From assembly GCF_038637725.1 (NCBI RefSeq), contig NZ_CP152052.1:603501-667500 (forward strand): a stretch of 64,000 bases of DNA. The letters are read 5' to 3'. Position numbers and translations under genes: made by a program. The DNA comes from Psychrobacillus sp. FSL H8-0483 (GTDB lineage Bacteria > Bacillota > Bacilli > Bacillales_A > Planococcaceae). Below are positions 35,796-44,837 of the stretch, in pieces. Every line of letters starts with the position of its first letter. The stretch's first letter is position 1. Below the pieces are notes generated by a model. The model was given only the letters and a program-made list of their open reading frames with translations. It did not search any database and was not told the origin of the DNA.

Positions 35796-36764
35796 ATGAA
35801 GAAGTTATGGCAATTATGGATGGCATCCGCATTAGCAGTTTTACTATTAGTAGGATGTGGACAAGAAGAAGCAAAACCTGTTGAAAACAATGAAAGTCCA
35901 CAAGTAGAAACTGCAGTAGAAGAAACAGAATTCCCGATCACAATCACAGATGCAGTTGGCAATGATATTACACTAGAAGAAGCACCAAAAACAATCGTTT
36001 CAATGATGCCAAGCAATACAGAAATTTTGTTTGCACTTGGATTAAATGAGGAAATTATTGGTGTAAATGATTACGATAACTATCCAGAAGAAGCACTTGA
36101 AAAAGAGAAAATCGGCGGGCAAGAATTCAATGTGGAGAAAATCGTATCCATGAATCCGGACATCGTATTCGCACATGAGTCAAGCCTTGGAATGGGCGAA
36201 GCAGGATTACAACAAATCCGTGACGCTGGTGTGAAAGTTTTCGTTGTAAAAAATGCAGCAGATTTCAATGAAACTTATACAACAATCGAACAAATTGGTC
36301 GTGCTACTGGTAAATTAGCAGAAGCACAAAAAATTGTAGAAGATATGAAAGCAAAAGTAGAAGAAGTAAAAGAGAAAGTTGCAAAAGTAGAAACGAAGAA
36401 AACAGTATTCGTAGAAACATCGGATGTTCCTGAAATTTACACACCTGGTAAAGGAACATTTATGCAAGAGATTTTAGATATGGTGAATGCTGAAAATATT
36501 GCAGCAGATCAAGAAGGTTGGTTCAAAATTGAGCCAGAAGAAATTGTAAGCCGCAATCCGGATGTGATTATTGTTATGTATAGCTACGTACCTGGAATTG
36601 TAGAGAGCGTAAAAGCTCGTGATGGATTCGCTTCTATTACTGCTGTGAAAAATGATGCAGTTGTTCAAGTAGATGAAAACTTAACTAGTCGTACAGGTCC
36701 ACGTCTTGCAGAAGGATTAGAAGAAGTAGCAAAAGCTATTTATCCAGAGGCATTTGGTGAGTAA
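35796..36764 (+). CDS. btuF: Cobalamin/cobinamide ABC transporter substrate-binding lipoprotein
   Basis: 322 aa. Lipoprotein signal with lipobox LLVGC (Cys at about residue 21), an acidic linker, then a class III periplasmic-binding fold: ITDAVGNDITLEEAPKTIVS, SNTEILFALGLNEEIIGVND and a central long helix (AEAQKIVEDMKAKVEEVKEK). It captures corrinoids outside the cell for BtuC-BtuD. First gene after the cobalamin riboswitch, which decides B12 over iron-siderophore as ligand. Confidence 0.92.
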   Translation: MKKLWQLWMASALAVLLLVGCGQEEAKPVENNESPQVETAVEETEFPITITDAVGNDITLEEAPKTIVSMMPSNTEILFALGLNEEIIGVNDYDNYPEEALEKEKIGGQEFNVEKIVSMNPDIVFAHESSLGMGEAGLQQIRDAGVKVFVVKNAADFNETYTTIEQIGRATGKLAEAQKIVEDMKAKVEEVKEKVAKVETKKTVFVETSDVPEIYTPGKGTFMQEILDMVNAENIAADQEGWFKIEPEEIVSRNPDVIIVMYSYVPGIVESVKARDGFASITAVKNDAVVQVDENLTSRTGPRLAEGLEEVAKAIYPEAFGE

Positions 36765-36768
36765 AGTC

Positions 36769-37752
36769 ATGATCGGCTACATCCTGTCGATTGCTGCTCT
36801 ATTAGTAGCAATTTGGCTCGGTGTATCGGTCGGATCCGTTCAGGTACCGATCAGCACATTATGGAATACGGGAGCAGATGAAATCGCGACCAATATAGTT
36901 TGGAAAATTCGTATGCCACGGGTTGTACTTGCAGGGCTAGTTGGTGCATCACTAGCCATTGCAGGTGCCGCGTTTCAAGGTTTATTAAAAAACCCGCTTG
37001 CAGATCCTTATACGTTAGGAGTGTCGTCCGGTGCCTCAGTAGGTGCCGTGGCTACGCTCTTTTTCGGTATTTCGGTACCCTTTTTAGGAATATACACATT
37101 ACCTGTTTTTAGTATGATTGGTGCATTTCTTACGATGCTCCTTGTTATTACATTTGCTAAACTAGTCGACCGTTCCATGAAGATGGAGACCATTATTTTA
37201 ACTGGGATTATTGTTAGTTCCTTTTTAGGCTCCGTTATTTCCTTGATGATTGCACTAACTGGGGAAGAGCTTCGCCAAATTATTGGATGGCTGCTTGGTA
37301 GTGTATCGATGCGTGGGTGGGATTTTGTGCAAATGGCTTTACCGTTTGTTGTGATTGGCTCGGCTTTATTAGCATGGAACAGAAGAGAATTAAATGCGAT
37401 GCTATTTGGAGAAGAGCGTGCAAAGCATTTAGGAGTAGATGTGAAAAAGCGAAAAATGATGATACTAATCGGAGGATCGATGCTAACGGGAACGGCGGTT
37501 GCTGTGTCTGGAACAATAGGATTTGTGGGACTTGTCGTTCCGCATATGACAAGGCTTTTATTTGGTTCAGATAACAGACATGTGTTACCGTTGAGTTTCA
37601 TTAATGGAGCATCGTTATTAATCATTTGTGATTTAGTGTCTCGCACCATTATTTCGCCAACCGAGTTGCCGATTGGTGTCATAACAGCATTTATTGGTGC
37701 ACCAGTTTTTGCATTTATTTTCTTTAGACAACGGAAAAAAGGAGGCGTTTAA
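36769..37752 (+). CDS. btuC: Cobalamin ABC transporter permease
   Basis: 327 aa FecCD/BtuC-family permease with about ten spans. Conserved WKIRMPRVVLAGLVGASLAI then GAAFQGLLKNPLADPYTLGV, and GLVVPHMTRLLFG near the C-terminus. The ATG at 36769 has GGTGAG upstream; an in-frame GTG at 36754 overlapping the btuF stop is an alternative. The stop is 1 bp from the btuD start. Confidence 0.93.
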   Translation: MIGYILSIAALLVAIWLGVSVGSVQVPISTLWNTGADEIATNIVWKIRMPRVVLAGLVGASLAIAGAAFQGLLKNPLADPYTLGVSSGASVGAVATLFFGISVPFLGIYTLPVFSMIGAFLTMLLVITFAKLVDRSMKMETIILTGIIVSSFLGSVISLMIALTGEELRQIIGWLLGSVSMRGWDFVQMALPFVVIGSALLAWNRRELNAMLFGEERAKHLGVDVKKRKMMILIGGSMLTGTAVAVSGTIGFVGLVVPHMTRLLFGSDNRHVLPLSFINGASLLIICDLVSRTIISPTELPIGVITAFIGAPVFAFIFFRQRKKGGV

Positions 37753-37753
37753 T

Positions 37754-39223
37754 ATGTTGAAAATAAAAGAGCTATCTGGTGGTTACGAACACCAACTAAT
37801 CGTTAAAAACGTCTCCTTCGAAGTTGAAAAAGGAGAAATGCTAGGCATCCTAGGACCTAACGGAAGCGGGAAATCCACTTTACTGAAAGTGATGAGTGGA
37901 ATTTTACCGATGAAATCAGGAGAAGTTCTGATCGACGAGAAATCTCTCCAATCTTATTCTTCCAAAGAACTAGCTAAGAAAATGGCGGTTCTTCCACAAT
38001 TACATAGTCATGCATTTTCACATACAGTTAGAGATACCATTTCACTCGGGAGGTATCCTCATCAAAGTGGCTGGTTTTCCTCGTGGTCGGGTGAAGATGA
38101 AGCGGCAGTTGCCGAGGCAATGAAACTGACCGCAATAGAAAGATATGAGCATCAGTTGTTAGACCTATTGTCAGGAGGGGAGCAACAGCGCGTATTTGTT
38201 GCCCAAGCACTTGCACAACAAGCTCCTATTTTATTGCTAGATGAACCGACGAATCATTTAGACATTGCGCACCAAAAGCAATTACTCGATACGATTAAAA
38301 CGCAAGCTATTGAAAAAGGCATCACGATTATTAGTGTCTTTCATGATATAAATCTTGCCTCTCTATACTGTGATCGATTGTTATTAATGGATCAAGGGGA
38401 AATAAAAGCAATCGGTGAGCCACATGAAGTAGTAAAGAAAAGTCAGGTTGAAACTGTGTACAAAGCTAGAGTTAGCACAAATCCACATCCTGAGCGACCA
38501 AAACCACAAATTACAATTCTTCCAGACGTGAAGGAACTGAAGGATGAACAACTCATTACAACAGAAAACTTTCAAGTCACGGGAGAGTTGGTCGTATTTC
38601 AAGCGGAAACGCAGCTAAAAACATGGTCCTCTGCCGTAATAAATGCGGGAAGTGGCTGGTATAGAAACTTCGTCAATCGAAGAGTGGATGCTAATTATGC
38701 TTGCGACAATGTGCAAGAAGAAATGTTAGCGTACTTAGCTGATAAGGGGTTTTCGGAAGCAGATACCATTGGAATGATGACTGCGGTCCAAACAAAAGAC
38801 GCAGTAATAAAAGAATATGACACGCCATTTGGAAGTATTGTCATCATGGTTACTGCCGGAGTCGGAAATGCGGTAGATGTTTCAAGAGCACATGAAGTTG
38901 AGATGTTGCCTGCTATCGGTACGATTAATACATGGATTATTATCAACGGAGAACTTTCCGATGAAGCATTTATCCAGTCTGTTATTACTGCAACGGAAGC
39001 AAAAACGAAAGCGCTAGCTTTTGAAGGAGTAAAAGATCCACGGACAGGTACAATTGCAACTGGAACATCCACGGATAGTGTTTTAGTTGCTGCGACTCAA
39101 AAAGGAACGCATATTCCATACGCTGGTCCAATTACGGAAATCGGTAAAAAAATTGGATTAGGCGTATATGAGTGCACAGTAGAAGCAATTCAAATATACA
39201 AAATAGCAAAAGGTTGGGTGTAG
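37754..39223 (+). CDS. btuD: BtuD-CbiZ fusion: B12 ABC ATPase plus adenosylcobinamide amidohydrolase
   Basis: 489 aa. Residues about 1-255 form an ABC ATPase (Walker A GPNGSGKST, signature LSGGEQQR, Walker B LLLDEPTNHLD). From about residue 270 there is a CbiZ domain (SSAVINAGSGWYRNFVNRRV; NAVDVSRAHEVEM; GTINTWIIINGELSDEAF; GTGTSTDS-like ATGTSTDSVLVAAT). CbiZ removes the aminopropanol arm of adenosylcobinamides, yielding adenosylcobyric acid for rebuilding by CbiB and CobD. Such BtuD-CbiZ fusions are known from some Bacillales. The fusion couples import and remodelling in one polypeptide. Confidence 0.93.
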   Translation: MLKIKELSGGYEHQLIVKNVSFEVEKGEMLGILGPNGSGKSTLLKVMSGILPMKSGEVLIDEKSLQSYSSKELAKKMAVLPQLHSHAFSHTVRDTISLGRYPHQSGWFSSWSGEDEAAVAEAMKLTAIERYEHQLLDLLSGGEQQRVFVAQALAQQAPILLLDEPTNHLDIAHQKQLLDTIKTQAIEKGITIISVFHDINLASLYCDRLLLMDQGEIKAIGEPHEVVKKSQVETVYKARVSTNPHPERPKPQITILPDVKELKDEQLITTENFQVTGELVVFQAETQLKTWSSAVINAGSGWYRNFVNRRVDANYACDNVQEEMLAYLADKGFSEADTIGMMTAVQTKDAVIKEYDTPFGSIVIMVTAGVGNAVDVSRAHEVEMLPAIGTINTWIIINGELSDEAFIQSVITATEAKTKALAFEGVKDPRTGTIATGTSTDSVLVAATQKGTHIPYAGPITEIGKKIGLGVYECTVEAIQIYKIAKGWV

Positions 39224-39224
39224 G

Positions 39225-40184
39225 ATGGGTCCGCATATTATTGCCATAGCAATTGGCCTATTACTGGACCGAATCATCGGAGACCCGCCGAATTGGCCGC
39301 ATCCAGTCCGATGGATCGGATCGCTTATTTTAAAGCTAACTGCTCGGTTGAATAAAGGAAGAGCAAGGAAATCAAAGGGATTTCTACTAGTTTTTATTGT
39401 AGTCGGTATCACATTTTTCGCTATATTAGCCATTTTAATTGGAGCTTATTCGATTCATATGGGCGTTGGAATTGCTGTGGAAAGTATTCTCATCGCATCA
39501 GGACTTGCTCAAAAAAGCTTACAGGATGCGGCAATGGATGTGTATAGACCTTTAATCAAGAAAGATTTACCTGCTGCGAGACAAAAACTATCGTGGATTG
39601 TTGGACGAGATACAGAAAAACTAGACGAAAAAGAGATTACGAGAGGTGTCGTGGAAACGGTATCTGAAAATATTAGTGACGGGATTACTGCTCCACTTTT
39701 CTATGCATTTCTTTTAGCAGGTGCACCTGGGTTGTGGCTTTATAAAGCCATTAACACGCTCGATTCAATGGTTGGCTACAAAAACGAGAAATATGAAGAA
39801 TTTGGCTATGCATCTGCAAAGCTGGATGACATTGCAAATTACATTCCGAGCCGTTTGACGGGCTATATTATTATGCTATGGGGCAAGAAAGAAAGTGTAT
39901 TACCTTTTGGACAGCGAATGAAAGGCTGGTGGCTTGATGCGAAAAAGCACCCAAGTCCAAATAGCGGCTACTTAGAAGCTGCTACAGCCTATCAGCTAGG
40001 TATACAACTCGGTGGAATCAATACATATAAAGGAATCGTATCCAATCGAGCTTTAATGGGAGTTGGAGAAGTTCCACTAAATCCTAGCCATATTTTAGGG
40101 GCCATCTCCCATCTAAAAACAGCTGTATTTCTATTTTGGCTTTGGATGATGGTGATCGGAGGAGTTTTATTTGTCATTACCTAA
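39225..40184 (+). CDS. cbiB: Adenosylcobinamide-phosphate synthase CbiB
   Basis: 319 aa membrane protein. GLLLDRIIGDPPNWPHPVRW is the family N-terminal signature; SENISDGITAPLFYAFLLAG and KLDDIANYIPSRLTG follow, with hydrophobic segments at both ends. It condenses adenosylcobyric acid with aminopropanol phosphate (made by CobD). One base separates it from btuD, and it overlaps cobD by 14 bp. Confidence 0.95.
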   Translation: MGPHIIAIAIGLLLDRIIGDPPNWPHPVRWIGSLILKLTARLNKGRARKSKGFLLVFIVVGITFFAILAILIGAYSIHMGVGIAVESILIASGLAQKSLQDAAMDVYRPLIKKDLPAARQKLSWIVGRDTEKLDEKEITRGVVETVSENISDGITAPLFYAFLLAGAPGLWLYKAINTLDSMVGYKNEKYEEFGYASAKLDDIANYIPSRLTGYIIMLWGKKESVLPFGQRMKGWWLDAKKHPSPNSGYLEAATAYQLGIQLGGINTYKGIVSNRALMGVGEVPLNPSHILGAISHLKTAVFLFWLWMMVIGGVLFVIT

Positions 40185-41247
40185 TCATGGGGCAAACGCG
40201 CATCACGTATATGAACGTCTAGGTATGAAAATACCAGAAATGGTGATTGATTTTAGTGAAAATGTCAATCCATTAGGGCCGCCTGCATTTGTAAATGAAA
40301 GATGGTCCACATATGCAGAGTTAATAACTAAATATCCAGATCCGCATGGAGGACCATTTTTATCTGCAGCTGGACAATACCATCAAGTGGATGTCAATCA
40401 GGTGATCGTTGGAAATGGTGCAGCAGAAATATTCGCAAGCCTTGCAAAACGATATGAAAACAAGCGGGCTGTGTTGATTCACCCAACTTTTTCGGAATAC
40501 GCAGCCACGCTTGCACCTTATCATGTGTACATAAAAGAAATAATTGCACCACAAGCTCTTCCCTTGGACGAAGTGTTAGATGAAGTAGAATTTGCAGAAG
40601 TTATTTATATATGCAGACCGAATAATCCAACCGGCTACCTGATTCCATTAGAAGAAATATTACAAATTGCAGAGTATGCAAGAAGATATAAATGTGAAGT
40701 TATTTTAGACGAAGCGTTTCTTGATTTTATTGATGAAAGCGAATCATTTATACCGTATTTAAAGGATTTCCCGAATGTCATTGTCGTACGTTCGATGACA
40801 AAAATGTATGCGATTCCTGGTTTGCGACTTGGATATGCTATTGCAGACGAGCAAATCATTCAAGAAATTCGTAGCAGAATGCCGCACTGGAATAGTAATG
40901 CTATTGCAACGACGATTGGTGCCGATTGCTTAAAGGAAGAAGAATATCGAATACAGACAATTACCTTTGCGAAAGAAATGAGAGAGCAAATCACAGTGTT
41001 TCTTGAAAGGTGGAACTGTACTGTTCTTCCATCTCAGACGAATTTTATTTGTTTTCAGCTTCCTAATCCTGCGCGATCGAAAGGGTTTTTCGAATATTTA
41101 TTAGCAAAGGGTTGTGTCCTTCGTCATACCGAAAATTTTAAAGGTTTAGACGGGAAATGGTTTCGTGTTGGCATGAAAGAGAAGCTGCAAATGGAGCAAT
41201 TGCAAAAGGAGATGACCGCATGGTTCGAGGAAAACTTGTCTTCATAA
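40171..41247 (+). CDS. cobD: L-threonine-O-3-phosphate decarboxylase CobD (PLP)
   Basis: 358 aa fold-type I PLP enzyme resembling HisC. PNHGANAHHVYERLGMKIPE and DFSENVNPLGPP are CobD-specific; RPNNPTGYLIP, DEAFLDFIDE and SMTKMYAIPGLRLGY contain the PLP-binding residues (lysine in TKMYA). It makes (R)-1-amino-2-propanol phosphate for CbiB. TTG start with GGAGGAG upstream; overlaps cbiB and cobU. An unlinked histidinol-phosphate aminotransferase is the alternative, unlikely in this operon. Confidence 0.9.
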   Translation: MSLPNHGANAHHVYERLGMKIPEMVIDFSENVNPLGPPAFVNERWSTYAELITKYPDPHGGPFLSAAGQYHQVDVNQVIVGNGAAEIFASLAKRYENKRAVLIHPTFSEYAATLAPYHVYIKEIIAPQALPLDEVLDEVEFAEVIYICRPNNPTGYLIPLEEILQIAEYARRYKCEVILDEAFLDFIDESESFIPYLKDFPNVIVVRSMTKMYAIPGLRLGYAIADEQIIQEIRSRMPHWNSNAIATTIGADCLKEEEYRIQTITFAKEMREQITVFLERWNCTVLPSQTNFICFQLPNPARSKGFFEYLLAKGCVLRHTENFKGLDGKWFRVGMKEKLQMEQLQKEMTAWFEENLSS

Positions 41248-41750
41248 CGGGTGGTGTGCGGAGTGGAAAAAGTAGCTTCGCCGAACATTATTTGATGAAC
41301 GAGCAAGCAAGAAGAAATGTGTATGTCGCTTCTGGAGTTGCAGTAGATGGTGAAATGGCGAAACGAATTGAAAGACATCAGGAGGATCGTGAAAATTATC
41401 CGGTCGAATGGATGACGATCGAGCAGTCACGACACTTCGAACAAATCGTTTCGCAAATTCAAGAAGGGGACGGCATCCTTTGGGATTGTGTTACTACATG
41501 GCTTGCCAACGAACTTTACGAAAGCAATATGGTAGAAGTGGAAAAACAACTTTACCATGCAATCGATCAATTAATAGAAAAAGCAAAGGTAGTCGTCATC
41601 GTTTCGAATGAAGTGCTTGATGAACCATTGTCTACCTATGAAAGTGTCGTACTCTATCAAAAGTGGATTGGCCGAATTCATCAGCAGCTTGTGGCAAAAG
41701 CAGATTACGCATTTGAAATGGAATACGGCATAAGCCATCAGTGGAAATGA
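41220..41750 (+). CDS. cobU: Adenosylcobinamide kinase / guanylyltransferase CobU
   Basis: 176 aa from MVRGKLVFITGGVRSGKSSF; AAGGAGATGACC precedes this ATG. P-loop GGVRSGKS, the RIERHQEDR region with the histidine that carries GMP in CobU, and WDCVTTWLANEL. The usual NEVGxGIVP segment is changed to SNEVLDEPLSTYESV. It phosphorylates adenosylcobinamide and adds GMP. A second CobU-like protein at 43857 keeps the segment that is altered here, so the two may divide or share the activity. Confidence 0.85.
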   Translation: MVRGKLVFITGGVRSGKSSFAEHYLMNEQARRNVYVASGVAVDGEMAKRIERHQEDRENYPVEWMTIEQSRHFEQIVSQIQEGDGILWDCVTTWLANELYESNMVEVEKQLYHAIDQLIEKAKVVVIVSNEVLDEPLSTYESVVLYQKWIGRIHQQLVAKADYAFEMEYGISHQWK

Positions 41751-41759
41751 GGGATATAC

Positions 41760-42590
41760 GTGAAAGGATTAATGGTGCAAGGAACCGCTTCTAGTGTAGG
41801 GAAAAGCTTGGTCTGTACGGCTATTTGCCGACTGCTTGCGAATGAAGAAAAAAGTGTGGCACCTTTTAAATCACAAAATATGTCCAGCTTAAGCATTCAT
41901 ACAGCAGAAGGCTTTGAGGTTAGTGTTTCACAAGCATTGCAGGCTAGAGCTGCCAAAACTCCCTATTTAGCGGACATGAATCCGATATTATTAAAACCTT
42001 CTGGGAATATGGAAACAGACCTAATTATCCTTGGGAAAAAAGAAAATAGAATGAATGGAATGCGCTATCGCGAACAGTTTTTTGAAGAAGGCCAACAGCT
42101 TATAATAAGCAGTTTAAGGAAGCTATCCGATTCCTATGAATACCTCATTTTAGAGGGTGCAGGCAGTCCTGTTGAAATGAATTTAAAAGATCGAGAATTA
42201 GTCAATATGCGGGTTGCCGATTTGGCAGATGTTCCGGTTATATTAGTAGCAAATATCGAATATGGTGGTGTGTTTGCATCCATCGTTGGTACCCTTGCCC
42301 TACTGCCAGAGGCACAGAGAGACCGAGTGAAGGGGATTATTATTAATAAGTTTCAAGGAGATATCTCGCTATTCCAAGACGGCATTGACTACATCGAATC
42401 GTATACAGGAGTCGACGTATTAGGAGTTGTCCCTTACTTTCCGAATGAACTGGAGGAAGAAGACGGCGTTGCAAAAGATACTAAAGCTTCCACCGATGAA
42501 CAAATAAATAATTGGGCAAATCATTTTAAAAAGCACGTAAAGTGGGAAGAAATAGTAGCTATTTTAGAGTGCGATGAGGAAAATAAATGA
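41760..42590 (+). CDS. cobQ: Cobyric acid synthase CobQ, N-terminal synthetase domain only
   Basis: 276 aa, GTG start. MVQGTASSVGKSLVCTAICR (P-loop), VAPFKSQNMSS, DMNPILLKPSGNMETDLI, LEGAGSPVEMNLKDRELVNM and VANIEYGGVFASIVGTLALL are CobQ/CbiP synthetase signatures. The family is normally about 500 aa with a C-terminal class I glutaminase domain, absent here; the frame ends naturally and overlaps cobS by 4 bp, so this is not an obvious frameshift. It would need free ammonia, a separate glutaminase, or have another role. CbiZ already supplies cobyric acid in this operon. Confidence 0.85.
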   Translation: MKGLMVQGTASSVGKSLVCTAICRLLANEEKSVAPFKSQNMSSLSIHTAEGFEVSVSQALQARAAKTPYLADMNPILLKPSGNMETDLIILGKKENRMNGMRYREQFFEEGQQLIISSLRKLSDSYEYLILEGAGSPVEMNLKDRELVNMRVADLADVPVILVANIEYGGVFASIVGTLALLPEAQRDRVKGIIINKFQGDISLFQDGIDYIESYTGVDVLGVVPYFPNELEEEDGVAKDTKASTDEQINNWANHFKKHVKWEEIVAILECDEENK

Positions 42591-43336
42591 CAAGCCTTTT
42601 ACTAGCACTTCAATTTTTCACCATCGTTCCTGTTCATAAAAATTTACCAATGGAAAACCGACAAATTACAGGCATGTACAGTTTTTTTCCATGGATAGGT
42701 GCTAGCATAGGGGCTATTACTTGTGCACTGCTCTACTTCGAATGGAGTCCATTAATGACGGGATTCGGCATTGTACTTCTAGGGATACTCTTTTCTGGAG
42801 GTCTTCATATGGATGGGTTTATTGATACATCGGATGCGTTCTTTTCCTACCGAGATCGAGTGAAACGATTTGAAATTTTAGACGATCCACGAGTTGGAGC
42901 TTTTGGTGTGATGGCAGTGGTTTTATTAATCGTAGGTAAAGTAATTATTGTAGCGGAAGTGCTGGCAACTGACACGTTTCATTGGGTTTTTGTATTACTT
43001 ATTCCTTTTTTCTCTAGGGCTACACTGGTAATGCTATTTGGGTTAACTAGAAGTGCAAAAGACAGTGGCTTGGCATATTTTTTTAAACAGAAGATGCATG
43101 CGAACATAGTCATACTAGCAACTGCATGTAATTTATTTGTCGGTCTCTTCGTACTAGGATGGCTGACAAATGGGATGATTGCACTTACTTTTTCGGTCGT
43201 CTTCGTATTATTTATTTGTGTATTCCGCAATTGGGTCATGAAAAACTTCGGTGGTGTTTCAGGTGATCTGCTTGGTGCGAGTGTGGAAGTTTCGGAGGTG
43301 GCACTATGGCTGACGCTTTTATTATTACTCTCATAA
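42587..43336 (+). CDS. cobS: Cobalamin synthase CobS
   Basis: 249 aa, six or seven spans. LALQFFTIVPVHKN, GGLHMDGFIDTSDAFFS and DDPRVGAFGVMAVVLL are the CobS signatures (metal-binding D/E region). It joins adenosylcobinamide-GDP with alpha-ribazole or its phosphate in the membrane. Overlaps cobQ by 4 bp and cobC by 31 bp. Confidence 0.94.
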   Translation: MTSLLLALQFFTIVPVHKNLPMENRQITGMYSFFPWIGASIGAITCALLYFEWSPLMTGFGIVLLGILFSGGLHMDGFIDTSDAFFSYRDRVKRFEILDDPRVGAFGVMAVVLLIVGKVIIVAEVLATDTFHWVFVLLIPFFSRATLVMLFGLTRSAKDSGLAYFFKQKMHANIVILATACNLFVGLFVLGWLTNGMIALTFSVVFVLFICVFRNWVMKNFGGVSGDLLGASVEVSEVALWLTLLLLLS

Positions 43337-43905
43337 GGCACTTGCCGACACAAGGAAATCGTGAGAAAAAGTATATTGGCTGGACTGATGAACCGATCAT
43401 TTCTGGAATAAAAACCAAATTCCTTTCACAGGAAATGAAACAAGTTATCGGCAGTGATCTGCTACGTTGTAGGCAAACGGCAAAACAGATATTCAAAGAG
43501 GTTCCTTATTTTCCAAATAGACAACTGCGAGAATGCTCCTTTGGTGATTGGGAAGAAAAAACATATAATGAATTAAAAGAAGTTCCTTTATATAAGGAAT
43601 GGCTAAATGACTTTCGAGCAGTGGTACCTCCAAACGGAGAGTCACTAGTCGACATGGAAGAGCGAGTATTACAGGCTTTTTATGATGTGGTGAAAGATTT
43701 TGAACAGCCAATTATGGTTACACATGGTGGACCCATTCGCTTTTTATTAACAAAATTTGCACCTATTGAAAAGAATTTTTGGGATTGGGAAGTTCCCCAT
43801 GGTAGTAGCTACAAGCTGCAATGGGCAGATAAAAAAGACGTACTGGAGGGGAAACGGTGCACGTCATTTTCGGTGGAGCATTTAATGGAAAACGAGCGTA
43901 TGTAG
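43306..43905 (+). CDS. cobC: Histidine phosphatase, likely alpha-ribazole phosphatase CobC
   Basis: 199 aa. The catalytic histidine motif is present as LIRHLPTQGN (RHG is RHL here), with DLLRCRQTAKQI, RECSFGDWEEKTYNEL and THGGPIRFLL as the other active-site segments. In this context it would dephosphorylate alpha-ribazole 5'-phosphate or cobalamin 5'-phosphate. GGAGGTGGC precedes the ATG inside cobS. Confidence 0.87.
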   Translation: MADAFIITLIRHLPTQGNREKKYIGWTDEPIISGIKTKFLSQEMKQVIGSDLLRCRQTAKQIFKEVPYFPNRQLRECSFGDWEEKTYNELKEVPLYKEWLNDFRAVVPPNGESLVDMEERVLQAFYDVVKDFEQPIMVTHGGPIRFLLTKFAPIEKNFWDWEVPHGSSYKLQWADKKDVLEGKRCTSFSVEHLMENERM

Positions 43906-44267
43906 AAAAGTATGTTCGGAGGCGAAGCGTGCAGTGGGTTGATGCTGCAGCAGATGCCGTTGTTTTATTGCCAGCAACGGAAGTAATCGTTGTTTTTGGA
44001 GTGGAGAACCTTTTGGAACCAGCTCTCAGTAAGTTACATGAACAATTAGAACAGTGGAACAAAACAGTAGAAGTAATAGTCATTGCAACAGAAATTGGTC
44101 GTGGCATAGTCCCCATGGAAGCAAGCACGCGCAAATTGCGAGATGACGTCGGAAGATTTTATCAAAAGCTTTTTACAAGGGCAGACCATGTAACACGGAT
44201 TTGGTACGGAATTCCACAAACGATAAAGGGAGATGATTGGAATGAAGATTTACACAAAAACGGGTGA
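43857..44267 (+). CDS. Second, short CobU-like protein
   Basis: 136 aa, GTG start (GGAGGGGAAAC upstream). The N-terminus MHVIFGGAFNGKRAYVEKYV looks like a worn P-loop. The C-terminal half, IATEIGRGIVPMEASTRKLR then DDVGRFYQKLFTRADHVTRI, is the CobU NEVGxGIVPE...FRDxxGRxNQ motif. The central histidine region of CobU is missing. It is probably a subfunctionalised or accessory CobU paralogue; it could also be an inactive binding subunit. Overlaps both neighbours (49 and 26 bp), so it is surely translated in the operon. Confidence 0.72.
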   Translation: MHVIFGGAFNGKRAYVEKYVRRRSVQWVDAAADAVVLLPATEVIVVFGVENLLEPALSKLHEQLEQWNKTVEVIVIATEIGRGIVPMEASTRKLRDDVGRFYQKLFTRADHVTRIWYGIPQTIKGDDWNEDLHKNG

Positions 44268-44832
44268 CAAAGGGCAAACAGGATTAATAGGTGGAAGAAC
44301 AGACAAAGATGATATTCGCGTAGAAACGTACGGAACGATTGATGAAGTAAATTCATTTATCGGAAAAGCAGTGACCGAACTAGATCCAGCCATCTTCGCG
44401 GATATGTTAGCAGATTTAGAAACGATTCAACACGAATTATTCGACTGCGGTGGAGATTTAGCAAACGTATCCAATCGTCGAGTGTATAAAATGACGGACG
44501 AACCAATTGAAGCGATGGAAAAACGTATTGATGTGCTGGTAGAAGAAGGCCCGTTACTAGAACGCTTCATCTTACCCGGTGGAACACCAGCAGCGGCAAC
44601 CCTTCATATTGCGCGTACGATTACAAGACGTGCAGAGCGACAAATGGTGACATTGATGAAAACGGAAGAAGATGTTCCTGCAGTTGTGCAGCGCTATTTG
44701 AATCGCTTATCCGACTATTTATTCGCAGCAGCACGCGTAGCAAATTCACGTGAAAATGTGTCAGATGTAGAATACGTACGCAGTGCAAAAGTATTTAAAA
44801 ACGTAGGAAGTGTGAAGAAAGAGGGGGAGTAA
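44242..44832 (+). CDS. pduO: PduO-type ATP:cob(I)alamin adenosyltransferase
   Basis: 196 aa from MKIYTKTGDKGQTGLIGGRT; GGGAGATGATTGG precedes this ATG. YGTIDEVNSFIGKA, FILPGGTPAAATLHIARTIT and RRAER with YLNRLSDYLFAAARVAN are the signatures of the PduO/MMAB family. It attaches the adenosyl group to cob(I)alamin/cobinamide, making coenzyme B12 as needed by IcmF encoded at 54244. Confidence 0.95.
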   Translation: MKIYTKTGDKGQTGLIGGRTDKDDIRVETYGTIDEVNSFIGKAVTELDPAIFADMLADLETIQHELFDCGGDLANVSNRRVYKMTDEPIEAMEKRIDVLVEEGPLLERFILPGGTPAAATLHIARTITRRAERQMVTLMKTEEDVPAVVQRYLNRLSDYLFAAARVANSRENVSDVEYVRSAKVFKNVGSVKKEGE

Positions 44833-44837
44833 GAACG

